Below are positions 26,924 through 38,207 of a DNA stretch of 64,000 bases, piece after piece. Source of the stretch: Annona cherimola. Its lineage: Eukaryota > Streptophyta > Magnoliopsida > Magnoliales > Annonaceae. A program made the position numbers and the translations under genes. The stretch spans positions 4,967,501 through 5,031,500 of the forward strand of contig CM059974.1 of assembly GCA_030490835.1 (NCBI GenBank). The letters run 5' to 3'. Position 1 is the stretch's first letter, and each line of letters starts with the position of its first letter. The notes below the pieces were generated by a model that was not told the origin of the DNA, made no database searches, and saw only the letters and a list, made by a program, of their open reading frames with translations.

Positions 26924-26967
26924 TGTGTGTGTGTGTCACCCGGGTGCTCGTGCGCGTGCGTGCGTGT
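26924..26967. repeat. Alternating purine-pyrimidine tract
   Basis: A (GT)n run, then CACCCGGGTGCTC, then GTGCGCGTGCGTGCGTGTG. The sequence alternates purine and pyrimidine over most of its length, the pattern that can adopt left-handed Z-DNA under negative supercoiling. Confidence 0.6.
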
Positions 26968-27209
26968 GAAAAAAAGCTAAGTGTCTGCGGCAAAAGGGGC
27001 CCAAACAATCATCAAAATTAAGATATATTTTACTTATTGTATTTGGAATTATTTACTTCAGTGATATGCCAACTTTTTGTCCAAACTGGTTGTGTGTGCG
27101 GGTTCCATTTGAAAATGTAGGAAATTAATCTAATAAAATAGTTTAATGTAGATATCAATTTTAAAATTATTTTTCAAATATCTAAAATGATCAAAATTTA
27201 CCACTGTTT

Positions 27210-27457
27210 TTTTTTATTGGTACATTTTATATTCATCTCAACACATATTACACTGAAGTTCTGAGACATTCTTACAAATCTGGAGACACACAGCTCCCCC
27301 AAAGAAATCCGGAGACATAACTCCGCCGAAGAATAAGGAAGATACAACTTCTAACAATCGAACAGGAGACCACAGCTCCTATTAACAATTTTTTACTTCT
27401 GGCCAAAATCCCATATGCAGGATTCGAACCGCACACCCTAGCGCCTGCGGTAACCAA
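27210..27457 (-). mobile_element. tRNA-derived SINE-like element
   Basis: On the minus strand a perfect pol III B-box match, GGTTCGAATCC (27420-27430), lies about 33 bases after an AGTGG that could be the end of a decayed A-box. The body contains repeated GGAGACA-ACAGCTCC-like blocks. A fragment of the same body occurs at 5183-5280, so this is a dispersed repeat. Not a functional tRNA: no cloverleaf can be formed around the B-box. Confidence 0.45.
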
Positions 27458-28199
27458 AATTTACCACTGATAAATGTCGTATACATATATTTTTTTTTAA
27501 TTTCAAATGTCAACATTTTTCACCATCATTTAACGTTAAATAAGAGCAAAAATTATTAATTTTTGATATTATAAAATATATAAATCTAAAAATGATAAAT
27601 TTTATAGATTAAGACAATTTGCATATAATATAAGTATACATGAAAAGAATTTGATGCATGCTTTAGAATCGGATTTAAAAACTTTGAATTCTGATCTAAC
27701 CACAGGTTATACTCATTTACGAATGTGAGAGCATATTTGAAAAACAACATAGGGGTCCACAAGTTGTACCTTTATTCTTATAAAAAAAAATTACCCTTAT
27801 TAGCCACAAATATGACAAAGGTCAAGGTCCAAAATGATGTGAAGTTACTACCCGTAGTAAAAGTAAAAAATGATATCATCATTAGTTGTGGCAATTAAAT
27901 AAAAGAAATCAACAAAAAGCATAAAAACAGAAAATAAAAATCTAGAGCTGATTTACCTCTGAGTTAAAAGGAATGATAAGTGTAAGTTGGTTGTTTTTGG
28001 AAAAATAAAAAAAAAATTGTCCCTCGTCTTACATAACCTAATAGAGTTGTCATATATGGAACTAGACGCAGAATCTATTATCTTTTGTGTTATTTTTGTA
28101 AACGTATGATTATATCCATAAATATGAGTGTAAGCTATCGTAGTATTTGGAGTTAAGCATTTAAAAAAATGGAATTGCACCGGATTTCATAAGAGAAAA

Positions 28200-28545
28200 G
28201 TGCTTTTTCAAGAACAGAAAAAATACAATGAATGAACATGTATTTTTTAACATGTTTGTTTTTAAAAACATTTCAAAATAAATTTTTTTACTTTTTATAA
28301 CTACTGTACTTTTTAATAATTTATTTACATCTTCATGTACAACTATCTTACTTTTTAATAATTTATACGTCGCTACTCATATATCTATATATATATTAAC
28401 TTTATTTTCTTTACTCCTCATTATTACCTCTGTCACATTACATAATTTTCTACTCATTTAAAAACTTTTACACTAAAAATTTTTCATTCAAAATTTTATC
28501 ACTTTTCAAGCATTCCCTATGTTTCAGTCATTTTCATGTTTCAAT
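28200..28545. mobile_element. Tourist-like MITE family member
   Basis: In reverse orientation relative to the 31431 copy, it shows the family blocks CAACTATCTTACTTTTTAAT, AACTTTATTTTCTTTACTCC, TCATTATTACCTCTGTCACA and AATTTTTCATTCAAAATTTT. Terminal repeats are eroded, so the limits are approximate. Confidence 0.55.
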
Positions 28546-28989
28546 CATAAAAAATGCTTAAGTGGAGCCATTCTTTGCAGGAAAATGGATTACATGAAAT
28601 GAGAAAACAAAATGGAACGAATAAAAGGGGAATTTTCTTCCTTTGCTGGATTATTTGAAACGGCCATAAGTTGGGGATTTTTTGAGGGCTTATGGTAAAT
28701 ATATTCGCTAAGTTTAATTCTAATATCAAATGTAATTACCATATTTTTAAAATTATATATATATGTATGTATATTAAGTTTGCAACTGGTCCAGTATCCA
28801 TCCCATCATGAACTGCTAGTTATGTTAGCAGCTATTCCATTAATTACCGGTTAAATTTTTATAAATGTTTAAAATATCTCTGATATCCCACAACAAATCT
28901 AATGGCGCCCCTCCATTAATTCTGGCCATTTCTCCTTTCATCCATGATTAAAAGCAAATTTAGTGAGCATATTTGTAATTTTAAAATAA

Positions 28990-29230
28990 TAAATATATAT
29001 TCATTTTTAACAAAAAAATTTCACTCTTCTTAACTAACCAAATTTTAAATTATTTCTTTTTTACATAATTACTTTATTTTCTAATCATTTTTGCACAATT
29101 ATTCTTACAATAAACTTATCTATTTTAAACTTATTTTTTTTACATATTATTATTAATTTTATTATATTATATAATTTTCTATCAATTATTAAATTAGTGT
29201 ACCAAACACTTTTTTTCTAGAATTTTTATC
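28990..29230. mobile_element. Degenerate Tourist-like MITE family member
   Basis: Contains CATAATTACTTTATTTTCTA, ATCATTTTTGCACAATTATT and AATAAACTTATCTATTTTAA, matching the same blocks in the copies at 38.7 and 53.7 kb, and ends at TACCAAACACTT, resembling the family terminus. It lies directly upstream of the INO80C TATA box. Confidence 0.5.
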
Positions 29231-29254
29231 ACTTAACCTTTGGCGTCGGGTGGG

Positions 29255-29261
29255 TATAAAT
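29255..29261 (+). promoter_or_regulatory. Candidate TATA box of INO80C
   Basis: TATAAAT within GGGTATAAATGGG, followed by a GC-richer leader. An intron in the 5' UTR is likely, because CTGCAG (29779-29784) precedes the ATG like a 3' splice site. This box lies left of the duplication breakpoint at 29529, so the inverted copy does not have it. Confidence 0.45.
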
Positions 29262-29789
29262 GGGACAAACACTTTTTTATAATTTTTTATTTTCCTTCTC
29301 CGTACGGTGGCGAGCGGCGGGTTGGAACTTGGAAGGCGGCTGCTTTCACCTCCCTCGACCTATTCCGTGTTCCAAAGTCGTTCGTTTCTCCGCCGACCCT
29401 GTCAAAGAGGATTATTAGGGTTTTTTGAAGCAGGATTTCTTTGGAGGGGGCGAGGCAGAGGCTTCGAAGCAATCGGGCGGGAGGAGGGCTGAGATCCCGT
29501 GCTCGTCTTCACCGGCAAATTTTCTTCCCTTATTTATTACTTTCCCTGTTTTTGGTTCCTTTATTATTGTTCTTGGCGTTTGGTATTGATTGCTGTGGGC
29601 TGAAGGTGGGATTTTTTCCAGCCGCTAAGAGTAAGATAAGCTCGATCTCCTCCACGCTTCTCTCCACTCAGACATCCTTTTCTGTCTCGCCAAGTTGAGG
29701 TTGAGGAGGCTGACGGGCCGCCTCCAAGCGTTTTAATTTCTTTTCAGTTCACTGAAGCCGATGTGTTATTGTTTAACGCTGCAGTGGAA

Positions 29790-32041
29790 ATGGAGCCGGA
29801 GGTTGTAGCTTCTGATATTTTGTTACCTCCTACTCTTTCCTTTAAGAGGATACAAATGCCAGATAAGTACCCAAAAGGGCATGCAAGAGGCAGGCATTGG
29901 AAACATCTAAAGCAGATTCTTCAAGCTGAAAACTACCAGAATTATCCTGCAAATGAACCGAACTGTATGTATCTGATTTTTGGTTATCTTTTTATCTGAT
30001 GTTTCATTAGTTGAGCCTTTAACCCCGGCAATTCATCAGCGAACATTAGTGATATCACTATTACGTCATGCCCTTCAATTGTGCTACTGCATTTTGTATT
30101 CGTGAGCCATTTTTATGGTTGCGTGAGCTCCTTTACTTGCATCTGCAATTCGTGAGTTGCAAGATCCTTCTGTTTCTACGAAGTTTTTTCCCGCTATATT
30201 CATTACTTAAGCATTTCATAATTTTACTTAATTGAGAAGAATTTTGTGATTAATCAAAGTGTCAATCAAATCAGAGCAGTATCTCTGTTTGTACATATAT
30301 GCATACTGGTGCATTTGGGAAAAGGGACATCGCATTATGCTAGAGCTATGGTTCAAGGAGGGAAGGAGACAAACATCCAATGTCCAACTGTAGTCCCTTC
30401 TAGTTATCAATGGTCAGAATTGTCAAAATGTCTGCCTGAATTCTCTTTTCTCCTTTTCTGTTATCCTCCTTATCCTTCTACAATTATGATTTGCTAGAAC
30501 TAGTTGATTGCTGAATCATTTCATAATTTTTTTGGTTGGATGATGCCCTATCCAAATTCCAAAGGTTCATGTAAAGGTTCTGTTAATGTAAAGATTTTGT
30601 CATGAAATCTATTTTGTTAAAATATATTGCTATGATGATATTCAGATTTTTAAAATGAACATGGAAACTTCCATAGGGATGTATTGTGACTACCAACTGA
30701 TCTTTCTTTTTCAGATGTAAATATTGAATCACCCCCCTCTATGTATCCGTCAAAGAAGTACTGTGACATTACTGGTTTCGAGGTATGCAACTGCTTTCAG
30801 AAGTCCATTATAATGCTGTATAAGTATTTTGTTTATGTAACTTGAGTATTCTACAAGAGTTCGACCAGTGTTGGTTGCATTGATATTTGAAGATGGAATA
30901 GGACGTGCATTGAAAATTTGATGGAAAATACCTGTTACATTGGACAGTAACGTTGATGTTAAAGGCATAAATTCAAATTTACAAGGAAAAAACATGAAGC
31001 AAAAATAGCATAGGCATCAAATCAACTTTGTAAGCAGTCCCCACTTATTTGATGAAACAATTCAGTTGATATAACAATGTTCACTTTTAGTATCTAAGAA
31101 TTTAATTAGTATATATTGTATATCTATGTTATTGATGTGTAAAAAATAAATAAATTCAAATGTCCAATGGGATCACACACAAGCACGTGTTATAGCATGG
31201 ACTTTAGAAGGACAAGGTCTGTCTGAAGGGAGAAAAGGGTTTGTGGTTGTTGTAGCGTCACATCTCTCTTAATAGAGTATTATAAATATGCTCCATCCAA
31301 AAAAAAAAAATGTAATATGCAATAAGATGCCATCCAAAAAAAAAAATGTAATATGCAAGAAGATGGTAAAGGCATAAATTCCGGATGTTAGTAGTAGCAA
31401 TGTGGAACACATAAGAACCTACACAACTAAGGGTGCGTTTGGTTGGAGGTAAAAAATTTTTATTGGAACTTTTCAGAGTATAAGTTGTCTAAGTTGATAG
31501 AAAATGATGTGATATGATAGGAGTAATAATGAGGTGTAAAGAGAATAAAGTTAAAATAAATAGGGTAGTTGTATGGGTATTTGTATAGAAATGATTGAAA
31601 AGTAGAGTTGTTTATATAGGAAAATGTTAAAAAATAATTAAAAAATAAGGTAGTTATGAGGAGTGAAAAGTTTTTGATTAAAAAGTTTTCATTGACATGT
31701 TTTGTGTGTAACCAAACATACCTTAAAATTTTAGTGTGAGAATTTCACATTTGTGTTATATACTGATCGCATTTCTCTTACATGATAGAAGTATTCAGCC
31801 ATGCATTTTCCAGAGAAGGGAAAACTAGGGGACCGTTGATGTAAAGATAAAGGAGAAAATTGTGTGCTTAGGTGGTGACTTATTTTTATTAATATGTTTG
31901 TTTGTGCAGGCACCTTACGTTGACCCAAGAACTAACATCCGGTATGCAAGTGTTGAGGTCTTCAGACGAATCAGAATGCTTCCAAATGACTACATTCAGA
32001 GATATCTTTCTCTAAGAAATGCTGCAGTTGTTCTTAAATAA
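29790..32041 (+). CDS. INO80 chromatin-remodelling complex subunit C / Ies6-like (YL1 C-terminal domain)
   Basis: Three coding exons, 29790-29964, 30715-30782 and 31910-32041, give 124 aa. Ies6/INO80C is a small nuclear subunit of the INO80 nucleosome remodeller that works with Arp5. Visible features are the N-terminal [20 protein letters not shown] and [10 protein letters not shown] segments and the YL1-C-type pattern [25 protein letters not shown], ending [16 protein letters not shown]. The length matches plant homologues. I chose the ATG at 29790: the open frame extends nine codons further to a GTG, but a CTGCAG acceptor just upstream indicates a 5' UTR intron. The gene is convergent with RsmI, with about 1.4 kb between the stops. 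Confidence 0.9.
31431..31723. mobile_element. Tourist-like MITE with TAA target duplication, INO80C intron 2
   Basis: Termini GGGTGCGTTTGG and CCAAACATACCT are imperfect inverted repeats, flanked by TAA on both sides (31428-31430 and 31724-31726). In the inverted copy of this locus (around 45510) the same flanks meet with a single TAA and no insert, which confirms both element borders and the 3-bp target duplication. The interior has the family blocks GAAAATGATGTGATATGATAG and AGAAATGATTGAAAAGTAGA. TAA/TTA duplications point to PIF/Harbinger mobilisation. Confidence 0.9.
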
Positions 32042-33441
32042 CTTGGAGCTCAAAAATGTCTGTAGTTTTTCGTATCTTTTTTTTTTTTTTTTTTTTGTAA
32101 ATCCAATCTATATTGACGAAGTATTCAGAAGGATCCAATTCTACATCCATGCGAGGGAAGTCCTGAACACACGAAGTACTGAGAATGAGGAACTTCCCAA
32201 TCAACAGGATTCAAACTACAGTGAAACGATGCCACTACTCTTATCCGACCGTGCCTTGTCCGTTTGCCTCAGGGCCTGTTTGTTATGTCAATGATTTATG
32301 AATTACAAAAATGTCACTGATTTAAAAAAAAAAAAAATCTAAAAGTATCTAAAAATGGTAAAAATTAATATATTTGTTAAATATACTTAGATTAACAGTT
32401 GTATAAAAAAATTTAAAAATATATAAAAAATGGGTGAAATGCTCCTCAGTGTAGTGAGGTTGAATACACCGGGGTGTATTTAGTCAGCCCTGTTTCTTCT
32501 CTGCTTGATTCTTGCCGTAATTTGCAATACAGCTAATTACATCAGTGTATATATGGAAACATCAAATGATACTTCTTCCTACGAAAGAAAGTCTAGTTTG
32601 CAGCATCTTTATTTGGCCAGTAGTCAATTTGATAAGGCTTGGTTGATTTTGTTCAACTGTCTTCTTCCACCTCACAAATTGACAGCAACATATACAGCAA
32701 GCGTGAGAGGTCAAAAATAAGTAAATAACCATGGAGAAAGGGTAATCCTCCCTAACATTATCTCACTGCACCAATCTCAACGTCCTGGAAATTTCCAATA
32801 AGAATGGAAAGCCGACTATGGAAATGCTCTTTATATCCTCGGTGGAATGAGACACTGCCGCAACTGTACGTGTACGCATAAGGCTGCAACTCGCCGCCTC
32901 TGTAACATCTTCATGTGTGGCTCACTGCAAGAACTAACGAAACTGAAAAGTAGCTCGATACATGGCCTAAGTAATGGCTGCAACATCTTCATAGCTCTGC
33001 AAGCAGCGGTTTTTTTTTTTTTTTTTGCTTTTCTTCCTCCCCTCTCCTGATTCAAGGTTTGGCTTTTTCTTTTTCTTTTTCTTTTTATTCCTTTTTTCCC
33101 TCTTTACTTTTCTCGGACCTCGGTTTTGCCCTTCTACCTTTTCTGTCCCCCTCGTTTTCCTCGCCGAATCTGCGGTAACACTTGACTGTTAAGCATTAAA
33201 AATATTATTAAGAAATTAAATACCACCACCCACCATTTACTGTTGCTTTGAGCCAATACAAGTATAGTGGTTTCCAGAGAAACATTAAAAATAAGGGGAA
33301 AAAAAAAACAGAAACTGTTGGTACTTCTATGAAAAGAAACTCATAAGCCCAAACCAAAATGTAATAAAAATGGACCACGTTGGCATACGATATAGATATA
33401 AAACCATCCTAGCTGTATTAAAGCTCACCTTCACTAACCAG
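32042..33441. other. Intergenic region between convergent INO80C and RsmI
   Basis: Holds both 3' UTRs. 32085-32280 is a possible tRNA-derived SINE fragment: on the minus strand GAGTAGTGGCAT is followed by AGTTTGAATCC, an A/B-box-like pair. A T-run at about 33008-33026 ends a CpG-bearing stretch (32845-33008). All of it recurs in the inverted copy. Confidence 0.5.
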
Positions 33442-36400
33442 TCAATTTATCCCACTTGAAGAATCCTCAGCATCAAATTTCTTTCCAAACACCCGCAATG
33501 CAAGTTCATAAACTGCTTTTCTCTTCACAGACGTTCCTTCAGACACCAATTTGACTGCCTATATAAATTACAAACCATAAAAGCTTATTGTCAAAAAGAG
33601 AGCCAATCCGCTCACAGAGAGAGCAGACAAGATCAAATTGGTTGGTACAGAAGTAAGAACCAACATAAAGTCCCTGAGAGAGCATTGAATATTTAAAGCC
33701 GTGCATGTCAGCACCAAAGGACACACAATTATACTGCCAGACATGATAGGACTACACAATGTGCTGAGAATCTCAATTACCATGGAAAGACTCTGACCAC
33801 TGGAGACCAAAAGTCTCAGATCATTCTCAAGTTGCATTTCTGATGGAAGTTCAGAAATAGATTTTTCCTTTCCTTCTATTAACAGTGTGATCTCGCCCTT
33901 TGGTTGGTGATTTGAGAGTGCCTCTTTTGCTTCATTCAGAGTTCCACGCCAGAACTAAAAACCAGGAATCTATACCGGTTAACATGCTAGGATACAGCCA
34001 CTCAAAAAGCACTATTATGAAAATGGTAACCAAAGAATATTCATGGAACAATGATCTAGTTTAAAGAACAATTACACGATATAGACATTATCCTGACCAA
34101 AGCAGTCCAGGAGTTGGGCTCAACGGCATTACAAATTCAGAAGCTGTATGACAATTGCTAGTCCAATGGAGTAATAGAAAAAATCCAGGTGGTTCATGTT
34201 TGAGAGAGAAGCTTACAATGTTCTGGACTGTCCATGAGCATAGAGATGGTGGTCATAAAAAAAAAAAAAACACACACACTACAGGTTTCTGCAACCAAGT
34301 TGAAAGCTACTACAGAAGTGGTGATGGCAATATAATACCTCTTCATGAAGTTTTGTTATCTCACGAGCAATGACACATTGCCTGAAAGTTCCCCAAAAAA
34401 AAAAAAAGGAAATCAGCATGACAACAGCCTTTGTTCTCTGTCTGCACTGAAGTCAAGGAAATGAGAAGGGAAATGTAACTGTGTTACATCAGTGATTCTC
34501 CAGCAAAATGAAGCAATCCACATGTAGAATGTGCTTCCATAAGGAGCCAGAGGTGCATTAACCATCATTTTCTGCTTGATGCGAGTCACATGACATTACA
34601 ACTAGCCTCAACAGTCCTCATTTTTCTCACCATTAACTCCATTTCAATATTTATGCATTACCATTCTATTAAAAAGTCCATCTATTTTGGTGCTATTCAC
34701 TTTATAACCAACATCATCTCCTGTTCTGTTAACATCTACTTGCTTTTGAAATGCAATTCCCTATTAAATACCTATTGAATGCTACTATTCAAACATATCC
34801 TTAGGGACAGAGAATTTTAGATATCAGCATCCAAATTCAAAATGGATCCAATTACAGTTTCAATTATCCTTTCCAAACGAATCAAAATGTAATTTCCTTG
34901 TTTTAAAAAACCACAAATAGACAAACATAAGTTCTGAACATGAGAAATCTGGTGAGGCTATGATCTATCAATTTTGGATGCACATGGTTAACTTTCCAGG
35001 CAATTAGAGAATTTTTTCCATAATAAATAAAGTTAAATAACCTTGCCCTAGCTCCCATAGGCAATTTTGAATCAATGCCTGAAGTCTACTGGTGGTTAAA
35101 AATAAAATTCCATTCACATAATAATGAATTGCCATTTTGAAAATGTAGCTTATGTACATGGTAAAACTCATCCATAAACAACATAGGGATCACTCAATTA
35201 ACCAGGAATTTACTATAGAAGCTTTTTATTCTTATATTACCTTGACTCGCCAAATATTGGAATAGTTTCTTCAAGGAACTGGTGCAGCTTATGTGGAGGG
35301 ACAAAGAATATCTGTGTTGCAGCATCATTAGCAGAAGTCGCAATTTGTTGTTTCCTTGTTGCAGCACCTTTAGCAAGAAATCCAACTACAAGAATGAATT
35401 GAATTAGTCCTCAACAACTATCCTGTAAGCTTCTAAGTACTATTAACTGGAACTTGTCCATTTCTAATTTGATCTTAGCAAACTTTAAAGTATATTACCA
35501 AATCTGAAATTATCAGTAGACAATCCAGAGGCAGAAAGAGCTGCCAATAGAGCAGATGGTCCAGGAATTGGAATAACGGGAATTTTCTCATTCACACATA
35601 GCTTTGCCTGCATGAAAAAATTAAGAATTGTTTGTTTCTCTAGTAACTAAGAATTCCAATAGTTCCAGACTATAACAAAATAAACTAGAGTTACTTGAGA
35701 ATAAAGATAAAAGAGCTTGCAATATTTATTACAAGAAAAAACTCTTGTGAGCACTAATAGTAATTAAAGAAACAAGTACTGGGGTCTGGGCTAATTCGGA
35801 CCCTGGCAATACTGTAATTGGCCAATAAATGTTGCATGCTGCTCTTTCCGCACACCTACATTTTACCCAAGAAAAGCAAGTTCTAATATTCATACCAATT
35901 CCATGCCAGGATCACTGATGCCCGGTGTTCCAGCATCACTGATTATAGCAATTATGCCACCCTGTTGCAATCTCTTCAGGACAGTTGTTTCTCGTTGTGA
36001 TTCATTGAATTTGTGGTAACTCAGCTGAAAAGATAGAAAAAACTACTTCAGAAAGAAGAGGATAAATAAAAGGCACAAATTGTAGCAGGTCAGTGAGACA
36101 AATGAGACAGAAAGCTCACAAGTGGGGTCTTTATATTGTAATGTTGCAGCAACTTCCCTGAATGCCTGGTATCTTCCGAAAGTATCAAGTCAGCTGATTT
36201 TAATACACGCAATGCACTGAATACCAAAACTCAAGTTAGCAGGTAATTGAAGCTGCAATATGCTAGAAAATCCTTGCAGGATTGGTTCTAAATTAATTTT
36301 ATCAATAAGAAAACTCTTCTAATTTTTCTGTGGTATCACTACGGTAACCAAGGAGATGAAATAATGAATATTTTTTCAACAAATTAAGAGATGATTGGAA

Positions 36401-37712
36401 ATGAGACCTGAATTGCATATCATGGAACTTATTCTATTTGTAACTCATACTACTATATTATTACAGGAAAATATAAGGATCTGTCATTAATGGACATGGC
36501 AGCACAACATTGGACAGAGCTTGAGATGATTTGATAGCTAGCACAACAGTAAGTGTTCATTTCTCATTGCTTGCCTTAACAAAATCAGAAAGAAAGATAT
36601 CCCTGATGTCATTAACAAGCAAATGAAGCTGAGATTATAAGGAAATTAGGAGTCAAGATTCATGAAATAATATTCTTTTGTTCTGTTTTCAACAAACAAC
36701 GGCCCAACAAATAGGACTGGCAATGGACCTGGTTATGCCTAACCTAATTTCAACACAAAAGATTGAGCCGTCTAGGTTGAACTGAAAGCCAGATTTCTGG
36801 ATACCAAAGCCAAATAAAATACAAATCATTCAACTCCAAAAACAGATATCAGCCTACAAATATCTTACATGAATTTACTAGATATCTGTAGCATCTAGAT
36901 TGACTATACATTTACTATTTCGGGAATTTCCAAAGTCAGCAAGGCATGCAGATTTAAGCTTTACAATGTATTTTCACATAATTTTAATAAAAATAGTTCT
37001 TTTTGAGTAAATTTTAATAAAAAAAAATAGTTAAGTTACCTTTTGTTTTTTTGACACGCATATTTAAGTTACCGTATAATGAGATTTTTTGCCTTCTTCA
37101 TTGATGAGCAGATATTCTTTCGTGATTCAATTTCAAAAAGATAAATGTTTTCTACGACTTTCTAAGTCTATTCAGGACCAATCTTCCACTAAAATCCTTG
37201 ATGGAAGTTAAACCCACATACCGCAAGGTGATGTCTTCCAGATTTCCAATTGGTGTTGCTACAAGGTACAAACCGGGTTTCAGAGAATCCTGCAAGTTTG
37301 TATGAACACTTTCAATATTTCTGCCTCGAGAAGATAAAATATTGCAAGAGTACCCCTTCGTCAATGCTAGTAATTAAAAATCTATTACATCATAGCACAG
37401 CCCAGGAATATTGTGATTCAATAAGTCATCAACAGGACAACTGCTCAATGGCAGCATATCTGCGTATGGAAGAAACCTCCGCAAAAAGAAGAAAATGTTC
37501 TTTCTGCTGTCAGTGACGACATAAAACAAACTTATCACAACAAGGCAAACCCCACTATCTTGAAAAAGTTTTGACTAAAAGTATCATTATTTTTCATAAC
37601 TATTCCATGGATCTAAATAAGGGGATGGTGACTCTACAAGAAAAACAAACGTCAGTTTCGTTTGCAAGCTCATCTCCAATCTCACGTATAGATGCTAGAT
37701 AAGAGAGTGAGT

Positions 37713-37751
<39 letters not shown>

Positions 37752-38207
37752 CAATTTTTTATTCTTAATCAAACATGAATCTCCAAACAAAAAAATTCCC
37801 TGAAATAAGTCACATGGTTAGCAATTTCAGCCACAAATTAAATCCACACTAATTGCGGATAGCATCTATCATCTGGTTTCAGTCCATCAAGCATTGCGGC
37901 TACGTGATTACATCATGAAGCACTTGGAAGAATTTAAAAAAACATCATTACTGAATTAAACAGGAAGTGAGGAGAAGAAAGAGAGAGAAGAGCGTCGTAC
38001 GGTTTTGGAAGAGTGGGGAGAGGAGAAATGGTGGGTATGCACATCTTGCACAGCTTTTAAAGCATGAGGGGAAGAAGAGAAGCGAAGAAGAAGAGAACGT
38101 AGGGAAGATGATGGGGGTGAGGCTAATGCTACTGATAATCGCGGAAAGAAGGGAACGAGAAGCGTTCCAGGCAGGCGCAGCTGCTGCAGTAGCATGTTTT
38201 TTGCCAT
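33442..38207 (-). CDS. RsmI-type 16S rRNA (cytidine-2'-O)-methyltransferase, organelle-targeted
   Basis: Nine exons, read on minus: 38207-37962, 37289-37222, 36216-36120, 36024-35896, 35607-35499, 35385-35241, 34381-34339, 33954-33781, 33558-33442; 1128 nt, 375 aa. Bacterial RsmI uses S-adenosylmethionine to 2'-O-methylate C1402 in the decoding centre of 16S rRNA. Signatures in order: GLYLVATPIGNLEDITLR, LILSEDTRHSGKLL, SYHKFNES, IAIISDAGTPGISDPG, PVIPIPGPSALLAALSASGL, FFVPPHKL and QCVIAREITKLHEE, then GEITLLIEG. The first exon (MAKNMLLQQLRLPGTLLVPF) is Ser/Arg-rich and lacks acidic residues, as expected of a chloroplast or mitochondrial transit peptide. Its donor is ambiguous: GTTTAA (used here) or GTACGA 39 bases earlier both keep frame. 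The last two exons were copied into the cluster at 43.3 kb. Confidence 0.92.
37717..37748. repeat. (GA)n microsatellite in RsmI intron 1
   Basis: GAGTGAGTGAGTGA passes into an uninterrupted GA run. It is non-coding. Confidence 0.9.

Larger units (their letters stand above)
25961..29254. other. Intergenic region TOP1-INO80C
   Basis: TOP1 3' UTR and flank to about 26.4 kb, a 23-base T-run near 26450, a GT/GCGT run at 26924-26967, a tRNA-like SINE fragment at 27.2-27.46 kb, then AT-rich DNA containing two MITE family members (28.2-28.55 and 28.99-29.23 kb). I found no gene. Confidence 0.7.
29529..33933 (+). repeat. Left arm of inverted segmental duplication (source copy)
   Basis: This block, containing the INO80C gene and the last two exons of RsmI, recurs in inverse orientation at 43325-47443. 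The left end is set where the AATAAATAAG match breaks (29529). The right end is a 6-base microhomology TGCTTC (33928-33933). The left arm is longer mainly because it holds a MITE (31431-31723) absent from the right arm. Confidence 0.9.

Noticed and set aside
27420..27430. Functional tRNA gene
   Set aside because: Only a B-box match; no cloverleaf or proper A-box, and the surrounding sequence is a dispersed repeat.
29763..29789. Nine extra codons at the start of INO80C
   Set aside because: The open frame there begins with GTG, and CTGCAG looks like a 3' splice site of a 5' UTR intron.
37717..37748. CRISPR or other spaced repeat array
   Set aside because: Simple dinucleotide repeat without spacers, in a eukaryotic genome.
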